A stretch of 64,000 bases of DNA from DYJE01 sp964637565 (GTDB taxonomy: Bacteria; Desulfobacterota; Desulfobacteria; Desulfobacterales; Desulfolunaceae), in the NCBI GenBank assembly GCA_964637565.1, contig CAZWTY010000004.1:1-64000 (forward strand), read 5' to 3'. The translations under genes were made by a program, and so were the position numbers. This document shows, piece after piece, positions 58,476 through 64,000 of this stretch (its first letter is position 1; each line of letters begins with the position of its first letter). The notes under the pieces were generated by a model. That model made no database searches. It was given only the letters and a program-made list of their open reading frames with translations, and had not been told where the DNA came from.

Positions 58476-60107
58476 TCACCCCAGGGTTCCTTCAAACAAC
58501 GTTTCCAGATAAAACCGTGTGATAGGATCAAGCTCGCTGAAATTATGCTCCGGTGTCGTGTTTTTCCTGGCAATTTCCCGGCGGAGATCGTTGGCAATGG
58601 TCTTTCCCAACTCCACCCCAAACTGATCAAAAGGGTTGATGTCCCAGACAAAGGCCTTGTAGACGGTCTGGGCCTCGTAATACGAAAGCAGACGGCCTAT
58701 GTTTGTCGGGGACAGATCGTTCATGAGGATGGTGGACGATGGACGGTTCCCCTGAAAAAAACGGACCTTTTCTGCAGAGTCCTTTCCCACGGCAAGGGCC
58801 GTTGCCTGTGAGATCATGTTGGCCCATAATTCCTGGTGATTGGTGACTCCATTAGGGCGGCAGTCCCCCTGAACGTATTGGGGTGTCAGCACCCCGATGA
58901 AGTCAATGGGGAAAGGGTGGCCTTGATGGGCAAGCTGGAAAAACGAATGTTGGGCGTTTGTTCCAGGTTCACCGAACACGATGACTCCGGAAGATTCATC
59001 CAGCTCGTAGTTGTTGATGGTCACTGATTTCCCGTTGCTTTCCATGTTGAGCTGCTGGATATGAGGGGCAAGTTTGGAAAGAGGGGAGGCGTAGGGAATG
59101 ATGGCCTGGGCCTGATATCCGAGAAAGTTGTTGTTCCAGATGCCAATGAGGGCCGAGACAAGAGGGATATTTTCCTGTATCGGGGCGTATTTCGTGTGGA
59201 TATCCATTTCAGAGGCCCCTTCGAGGAAACGCCCGAAGTGGTCGTATCCGAGATAAAGGCTCAGTGGAACTCCGCCTACAGCGGAGGTGACGCTGAACCT
59301 CCCGCCGATGAAATCGAACATGTGAAATGTTGCAAGTACCGGATTTTCAGGGTTGTCTCCGGGACTTCCCTTGCTCGTGACCGTGATGAAATGTCGAGAC
59401 GGATCAAGTCCGAAGGATTTCACGTAGTCTTCTGCGTGCATCATGTTGGCGTAAGTTTCCACGGTGGTGAAACTTTTGGAAATGATGATCCACAGAGTCG
59501 TTTCAGGCTCGATCTGGGTTTTGACGGTCTCGAAATTATGGGGGTCCACATTGGTTAAAAAATGAATGCGGATGTTCTTTCGGGCAAAGGCGAAAAGGGC
59601 GTTGGAGACAAATTCCGTTCCAAGGTAGGACCCTCCGATCCCGATGACCACGATATGTCTGAATGACTTTCCCGTAGACCCTGTGATATCTCCTCTGTGA
59701 ATTTTTTCGGAGAACTCCCGGATGTTTTGACGTTCCTTTTCAATGTCAGGCATGATATTGATACCGTCAACGTACACGGGCCGTTCCGACAGATTCCTCG
59801 CGGCGGTATGAAGAGCGGCCCTGTTTTCGGTGACATTGATTTTTTCCCCGTTGATCATGGCCTTGTATTTTTTCTGTACCTGGGCTGTTTCCGCCAGCTC
59901 GAAAAGGAGGTCCATGGCCTTTTCGTCGACTCTCTGGCGGGAAAAGTCATAGAAAAAATCCACGGCTTTCAAGGAGAAGTCTTTCAGTCTGTTCTTTTTC
60001 TGGATCAAATATTTGAGATGGTTTTCAGGCCGTTTGATATAATCCGCGTGTTCTTTGAGTTTTTTCCAGACATGTGTATGGCTGATACCATGGTGTTCAA
60101 TGGGCAT
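58476..60107 (-). CDS. pgi: Glucose-6-phosphate isomerase
   Basis: It interconverts glucose-6-phosphate and fructose-6-phosphate. The 543-residue double-SIS protein has ENRAALHTAARN, VVIGIGGSYLGTEFVSNAL, the substrate loop IIISKSFTTVETYANM, and FDFIGGRFSVTSAVGGVPLSLYLG. NGKSVTINNYELDESSGVIVFGEPGTNAQHSFFQLAHQG and the C-terminal WDINPFDQFGVELGK follow. The length matches the E. coli type. The ATG has no strong ribosome site, so the exact start is slightly uncertain. Confidence 0.96.
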   Translation of the reverse strand: MPIEHHGISHTHVWKKLKEHADYIKRPENHLKYLIQKKNRLKDFSLKAVDFFYDFSRQRVDEKAMDLLFELAETAQVQKKYKAMINGEKINVTENRAALHTAARNLSERPVYVDGINIMPDIEKERQNIREFSEKIHRGDITGSTGKSFRHIVVIGIGGSYLGTEFVSNALFAFARKNIRIHFLTNVDPHNFETVKTQIEPETTLWIIISKSFTTVETYANMMHAEDYVKSFGLDPSRHFITVTSKGSPGDNPENPVLATFHMFDFIGGRFSVTSAVGGVPLSLYLGYDHFGRFLEGASEMDIHTKYAPIQENIPLVSALIGIWNNNFLGYQAQAIIPYASPLSKLAPHIQQLNMESNGKSVTINNYELDESSGVIVFGEPGTNAQHSFFQLAHQGHPFPIDFIGVLTPQYVQGDCRPNGVTNHQELWANMISQATALAVGKDSAEKVRFFQGNRPSSTILMNDLSPTNIGRLLSYYEAQTVYKAFVWDINPFDQFGVELGKTIANDLRREIARKNTTPEHNFSELDPITRFYLETLFEGTLG

Positions 60108-60287
60108 AGGCTTTGACGGTTACCTGACGCTGAGAGTATTTTACGTGATAAATTAATTGAAACTTCGTGAAAATTGTTGGAAATTATATGTCGCATTTTT
60201 TGGGTGTGCAAGGAAAAAACCAGAGGTGTGTCAAAAACTCAAACAAGACCGACGATAATTACAGCCGTGTTTTGACAAGGGATGAAC

Positions 60288-61496
60288 ATGAAAAATAAAC
60301 TGAAACGACTTGTTGAAAAAGGCGTGAAGATCACATCGCCCTCAGCTGTTGAAATCGGCGATGACGTCGATATCGACCGCATATCAGGGGATAATGTCAC
60401 CATTTTCGGCGGATGCAGGATTTTCGGAAAAAACACATGGATTTCAAAAGGCTGCACCATTGGGAAAGAAGGACCGGTGACCCTTGATAACTGCTGGATA
60501 GGGCCAGAGGTCAAAATCCAGGGGGGGTATGTCAACTCTTCGGTTTTTCTGAGCAAAGCGTCTGTGGGATACGGCGCCCATATCCGTGAGGGGTGCATTC
60601 TTGAAGAAGAGGCCAGCACCGCCCATACGGTGGGGCTGAAGCAGACCATCCTTTTCCCGTTCGTTACCCTGGGAAGCCTGATCAATTTTTGTGACTGCTT
60701 CATGGCCGGAGGAACGAGCCGGAAAAATCACAGCGAGGTGGGGAGTTCCTATATCCATTTCAACTACACCCCAAACCAGGACAAGGCCACGGCTTCCCTG
60801 ATCGGAGATGTGCCCCGTGGCGTCATGTTGAACAACAGACCGATTTTTCTTGGGGGCCAGGGAGGTTTGGTGGGGCCCTGCCGGCTAAATTTCGGAACGG
60901 TGATTGCGGCAGGAACCATCCAGAGAAAAGATGAGACGGAACCCGACAGACTGCTGTTCGGGGGCGCTCTTCGCCCCGGCAATATCAAACACACTCCGGG
61001 CCAGTTCCAGAACATACCCCGTGTGGTCAAAAACAACCTTTTTTATATAGCGAATCTTGTCTCTCTGATGAACTGGTACAGATACGTGCGGAGCCGTTTC
61101 ATCTCGGAGTCTTTCCCGGCACCCCTGCTTGAAGGGCTTGAAACAACGCTTGATCTGGGCATTAAAGAACGAATCAAACGGTTCAAGGACTTTCTCGATA
61201 AAGCCTTTATGGCGCAATGCCCGGATGAAACCAAGGCGTTGGCAGGTGGCTGGCCAAATATCACGCACGAGCTGGAACAACAGCTGAATTCAGAAAGCAT
61301 AGCCTGTGATGAACAGTACCGCCGTTTTTCAGATCTACTGGACCGAGACCTCCAGAAATCAGGAACCGGTCAGTACACTGAGGCTATTCAAAGGCTGGAA
61401 CCTTCGACTACCGTGGCGGGAACAGCCTGGCTTTCAGCCATTGTCGATGGTTTTATCGAAAAGACCTGTGGACACATACCTGGAATGAAATCCTAA
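60288..61496 (+). CDS. Left-handed beta-helix (hexapeptide-repeat) protein next to glmM
   Basis: The protein of about 402 residues has an N-terminal left-handed beta-helix like the acetyltransferase half of GlmU (about residues 15-220). Hexapeptide turns are VEIGDDVDIDRISGDNVTIFGG, KASVGYGAHIREGCILEE, FPFVTLGSLINFCDCFMAGG and GGQGGLVGPCRLNFGTVIAAGT. The C-terminal 180 residues are helical. No nucleotidyltransferase domain is present. ATG 60288 has AAGGG upstream. It lies 25 bases before glmM, so a role in amino-sugar nucleotide or surface glycan synthesis is likely but unproven. Confidence 0.75.
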   Translation: MKNKLKRLVEKGVKITSPSAVEIGDDVDIDRISGDNVTIFGGCRIFGKNTWISKGCTIGKEGPVTLDNCWIGPEVKIQGGYVNSSVFLSKASVGYGAHIREGCILEEEASTAHTVGLKQTILFPFVTLGSLINFCDCFMAGGTSRKNHSEVGSSYIHFNYTPNQDKATASLIGDVPRGVMLNNRPIFLGGQGGLVGPCRLNFGTVIAAGTIQRKDETEPDRLLFGGALRPGNIKHTPGQFQNIPRVVKNNLFYIANLVSLMNWYRYVRSRFISESFPAPLLEGLETTLDLGIKERIKRFKDFLDKAFMAQCPDETKALAGGWPNITHELEQQLNSESIACDEQYRRFSDLLDRDLQKSGTGQYTEAIQRLEPSTTVAGTAWLSAIVDGFIEKTCGHIPGMKS

Positions 61497-61520
61497 CCTT
61501 ATATTTTCAAGGAACATACA

Positions 61521-62870
61521 ATGGGTAAACTATTCGGAACGGACGGCATACGTGGAAAGGCCAACACCTATCCCATGACAGCGGAAATTGCTTTACGGAC
61601 AGGCAGGGCTGTCGCCCGTCAATTCTGCCGTGAAAATCATGGGCAAGTCATTATCGGGAAGGACACCCGACTTTCGGGAGATGTTTTTGAAATGGCCCTG
61701 GCCGCCGGACTTTGTTCCATGGGTGTTGACGTTCTTCTTGCCGGGGTGATTCCAACACCCGGAATCGCGTACCTGTGCAGAGACATGGAAGATGTGGCGG
61801 CGGGAATCGTCGTTTCGGCGTCACACAACCCTTACGAAGACAATGGAATCAAGATTTTCGACAAAGATGGATACAAGCTTGACCCGGCCGTCGAAGAGGA
61901 GCTTGAAACCACCATTCTGGACGAGTCCAATTCCATGATGTCTGAAAATATGACAAGTCCTGGAAGAGTCCTGATACTGGACAATGCCCGGGACAGATAC
62001 CAGGCCTTTCTGAAGCAGGTGATTCCAGGAGCCGACTTTTCAGGCTTGAGGGCTGTGCTGGACTGTTCCAACGGCGCTTCGAGCTTTATCGCATCCGATC
62101 TTTTCAAAGGTCTCGGGCTTGAGGTGACTGTCCTTTCAGCAAGTCCGGACGGCAAAAACATCAACAGGGACTGTGGGTCCGAACACCTTGAAAACATGAT
62201 AGAAACCGTGAAATCTTCACAGGCCGATCTGGGGCTTGCCTTTGACGGTGACGCGGACCGGCTGATCGCCGTGGATGCCTCGGGCCGGCCTGTTTCCGGA
62301 GACCAGCTCATCGCCATCACGGCCTGGCATGAAAAAAACCAGGGCAGTCTGTCAAATGACACGGTGGTGACCACGGTCATGAGCAACATGGGATTGGGCG
62401 CCTGTTTCAGAGAACTTGGAATCAGCCATATCATGGCCCAGGTCGGCGACAGGAATGTGATGCTCGACATGAAACGTACCGGAGCCTCGGTTGGGGGAGA
62501 AGATTCGGGCCACATGATTTTTCTCAATCACCACAGCACAGGTGACGGGCTGATCAGCGCCCTGAAACTCCTCCATGTGATGAAATCCACCGACCGGTCT
62601 CTTGTCGATCTTGCTGGAATTATGACCATTTTCCCCCAGAAACTCATCAATGTCACGGTGAAGGAAAAGCCGGATATTTCAACGGTCACAGAAGTTCAGA
62701 ACGCCATCACCGACGTGGAAAAACAACTCGAAGGAAAGGGGAGGGTGCTTGTCAGGTACTCGGGAACCCAGAACATGTGCCGGGTGATGGTGGAGGCGCC
62801 CACGGTGGAGCTGACGGATGGTTTTGCGGAAAAGATCGCCGATGCCGTCAGGCGTTCCATCGGTGGTTGA
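61521..62870 (+). CDS. glmM: Phosphoglucosamine mutase
   Basis: It converts glucosamine-6-phosphate to glucosamine-1-phosphate for UDP-GlcNAc and peptidoglycan. The 449-residue phosphohexomutase has the N-terminal GKLFGTDGIRGKAN, the phosphoserine loop VVSASHNPYEDNGIKIF, the Mg site DLGLAFDGDADRLIAVD, GGEDSGHMIF, and the C-terminal RYSGTQNMCRVMVEAP. FDGDADRL and SASHNP are exact family signatures. ATG 61521 follows AAGGAA. Confidence 0.96.
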   Translation: MGKLFGTDGIRGKANTYPMTAEIALRTGRAVARQFCRENHGQVIIGKDTRLSGDVFEMALAAGLCSMGVDVLLAGVIPTPGIAYLCRDMEDVAAGIVVSASHNPYEDNGIKIFDKDGYKLDPAVEEELETTILDESNSMMSENMTSPGRVLILDNARDRYQAFLKQVIPGADFSGLRAVLDCSNGASSFIASDLFKGLGLEVTVLSASPDGKNINRDCGSEHLENMIETVKSSQADLGLAFDGDADRLIAVDASGRPVSGDQLIAITAWHEKNQGSLSNDTVVTTVMSNMGLGACFRELGISHIMAQVGDRNVMLDMKRTGASVGGEDSGHMIFLNHHSTGDGLISALKLLHVMKSTDRSLVDLAGIMTIFPQKLINVTVKEKPDISTVTEVQNAITDVEKQLEGKGRVLVRYSGTQNMCRVMVEAPTVELTDGFAEKIADAVRRSIGG

Positions 62871-62891
62871 ACATCACCCAACGTAACAAAG

Positions 62892-62930
62892 AAAAAGGGT
62901 GAAAACATCGGTTGTTTTCACCCTTTTTTA
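62892..62930. terminator. Bidirectional terminator between glmM and the Bax inhibitor-1 family gene
   Basis: AAAAAGGGTGAAAAC (62892-62906) pairs perfectly over 15 bp with 62914-62928 around a seven-base loop, with A and T tracts at the base. It lies between convergent stops. Confidence 0.92.
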
Positions 62931-62950
62931 TTTAAAAAAGTCTGTCTGCT

Positions 62951-63655
62951 TTAGTCTCTGTTGCCAAGAATTCTCAACAAAAACAGAAACATGTTAATGA
63001 AATCAAGGTAGAGGGAAAGGGCGCCGATAATGGCCCCTTTGCGAAGGGTCCCGCTGTCCAGGTCGGCGGGCTGGCTCAGGGCCATGTGTTTGATTTTCTG
63101 TGCGTCAAACGCGGTCAGGCCCACAAAAACAAGAACACCGATGTAGCTGATGATCATTTCCATGGGGCCGCTTTTGAGGAAGATGTTCACCACGGACGCG
63201 ATGATGATTCCAATGAGGCCCATCATCATGAAGTTTCCGATGGAGGTGAGATCACGCTTTGTCACCATACCGTAAACGCTGCACGCCGCGAAAGTGGCGG
63301 CACAGACGGCAAAGGTGGAGGCGATGGATGATCCGGTATAGAACTTGAGGACAGCGGTAAGCGTCGCCCCGTTAAGGGCGGCATACACAAGGAAGAGGGA
63401 CGTGGCGGCTCCAGAGGATATTCTGGCGATGCGGGCGCTGAGGTAAAACACGAATCCCAGCTCGGCGATGATCAAACCAAAGAAAACCAGCCTGTTATAT
63501 ATAAGAACTTGCTGGGCGGCCACGCTGTTCATGACAAGATAGGCCACAAGGCCCGTAAGGGCGAGCCCGATGGTCATCCAGTGGTATACGTTCACCACGA
63601 AGGAGTTCACATAGGCTTGGGTACGGGTTTGTTCCATGGATGAAAGGTTTCTCAT
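62951..63655 (-). CDS. Bax inhibitor-1/YccA family membrane protein
   Basis: The 234-residue protein has seven transmembrane helices of the BI-1/TMBIM family: VNVYHWMTIGLALTGLVAYL at the first helix, a small-residue-rich core (SLFLVYAALNGATLTAVLKFY), and the end GALSLYLDFINMFLFLLRILGNRD with the acidic pair thought to sense pH in BsYetJ-type channels. A calcium leak or protease-modulating role is known for relatives but not shown here. ATG 63655 has GGAGG upstream; the frame opens 24 codons earlier. Confidence 0.92.
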   Translation of the reverse strand: MRNLSSMEQTRTQAYVNSFVVNVYHWMTIGLALTGLVAYLVMNSVAAQQVLIYNRLVFFGLIIAELGFVFYLSARIARISSGAATSLFLVYAALNGATLTAVLKFYTGSSIASTFAVCAATFAACSVYGMVTKRDLTSIGNFMMMGLIGIIIASVVNIFLKSGPMEMIISYIGVLVFVGLTAFDAQKIKHMALSQPADLDSGTLRKGAIIGALSLYLDFINMFLFLLRILGNRD

Positions 63656-63777
63656 TGTTCCTCCGGATTTTTCAATTTTCTGTGACAGTGGTCTGTGATA
63701 TCTGTTGTGTTCATTATTTTGTTTCACAATTTAACACATAACGGCAAAAATTCAAGGTTTACAGAGAAAATCAGGAC

Positions 63778-64000
63778 ATGAAGCACGAAGAACTGTACCG
63801 GCATCTCAAAGAACTCGCTGAAAAACTTGGCATCAGGTTTTATGAAAAGAATTTCCGGGTTCCCGGGCTTATCGTCAAAAGCGGGTTGTGCCGGATTGAA
63901 GGGACATGGCATTTTTACATGGACAAGCATCTCAAGGTCCGTGAAAAAACAGAGGTTCTGGCCCAGGCTTTCCATGATTTTCCAATAGACGATGTTTACA
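63778..64000 (+). CDS. Hypothetical protein, 3' end beyond window
   Basis: A plus-strand frame starts at ATG 63778 behind AGGA and stays open for 74 codons to the window end. It begins MKHEELYRHLKELAEKLGI and contains VKSGLCRIEGTWHFYMDKHL. The charged, low-complexity-free composition and third-base pattern look coding. I recall small conserved Desulfobacterota proteins with this start but no function. It diverges from the BI-1 gene. Confidence 0.7.
   Translation, partial: MKHEELYRHLKELAEKLGIRFYEKNFRVPGLIVKSGLCRIEGTWHFYMDKHLKVREKTEVLAQAFHDFPIDDVY

Overview
The window reads as a chromosomal contig of an anaerobic Desulfobacterota (Desulfobacteria-like) bacterium. This is inferred from several features: the two-step archaeal-type entry into the shikimate pathway (aroA'/aroB'), desulfoferrodoxin, a long-form Pta with AckA, an anaerobic benzimidazole synthase (bzaF) under a cobalamin riboswitch, a hemerythrin chemoreceptor, separate PurH halves, a PhaR regulator and a PEP-CTERM protein. 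Most genes are GC-rich. I see no phage, IS element or CRISPR array. One 100-N scaffold gap lies near 18.2 kb.

Layout. 0-0.9 kb: a partial tRNA and rsmE (minus strand). 1-9.8 kb: one tightly packed aromatic amino acid operon (aroA', aroB', pheA, aroE, aroA, aroK, aroC, tyrA, uvsE), preceded by a short leader ORF with a Tyr/Phe/Trp codon cluster and a terminator/antiterminator set, apparently an attenuator for the whole pathway. 9.9-17.7 kb: a chemoreceptor-hemerythrin, a SlyD-like/methyltransferase fusion, a TudS-YbgA protein, an MBL hydrolase behind a 30-bp palindrome, a CDP-alcohol phosphatidyltransferase overlapping a HAD phosphatase, and phaR. 17.7-20.8 kb: a more AT-rich stretch with a REP-like remnant, the assembly gap, an RsbW-like ATPase/GNAT fusion and an atypical CDF protein. 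21.2-22.8 kb: a csoR-permease metal efflux operon with a clear promoter and operator. 22.9-25.9 kb: DUF4911-miaB, a bifunctional nuclease and a PHP phosphoesterase. 26-29.5 kb: a PEP-CTERM protein, a TolC-type channel and an AIM24 protein.

29.6-36.9 kb carries the two PurH halves, guaB and dnaE, all on the plus strand. They are followed by bioA with an overlapping enoyl-CoA hydratase-like gene (minus), a small membrane protein, an M20 peptidase, a second chemoreceptor and an NlpC/P60 lipoprotein. Next are tRNA-Arg(TCG) and tRNA-His(GTG). 43.8-48.4 kb is a cobamide block: cbiB, cbiR, a cobalamin riboswitch with terminator, bzaF and cobT. Together these could remodel imported cobamides and make and activate 5-hydroxybenzimidazole as a new lower ligand. 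48.5-51.9 kb holds an operon of a HEAT-like protein and an HD-GYP protein, preceded by an iterated 10-bp operator-like motif. 52-56 kb has desulfoferrodoxin, ackA and pta. 56.4-64 kb has a parvulin isomerase, a fabH homologue, pgi, a left-handed beta-helix protein next to glmM, a Bax inhibitor-1 family protein and one gene cut by the window end.

The most notable signals are the aromatic leader/attenuator, the riboswitch-controlled benzimidazole/cobamide locus, several domain fusions (SlyD-methyltransferase, RsbW-GNAT, permease-HMA with a possible internal start) and the scaffold gap flanked by identical 55-bp ends.
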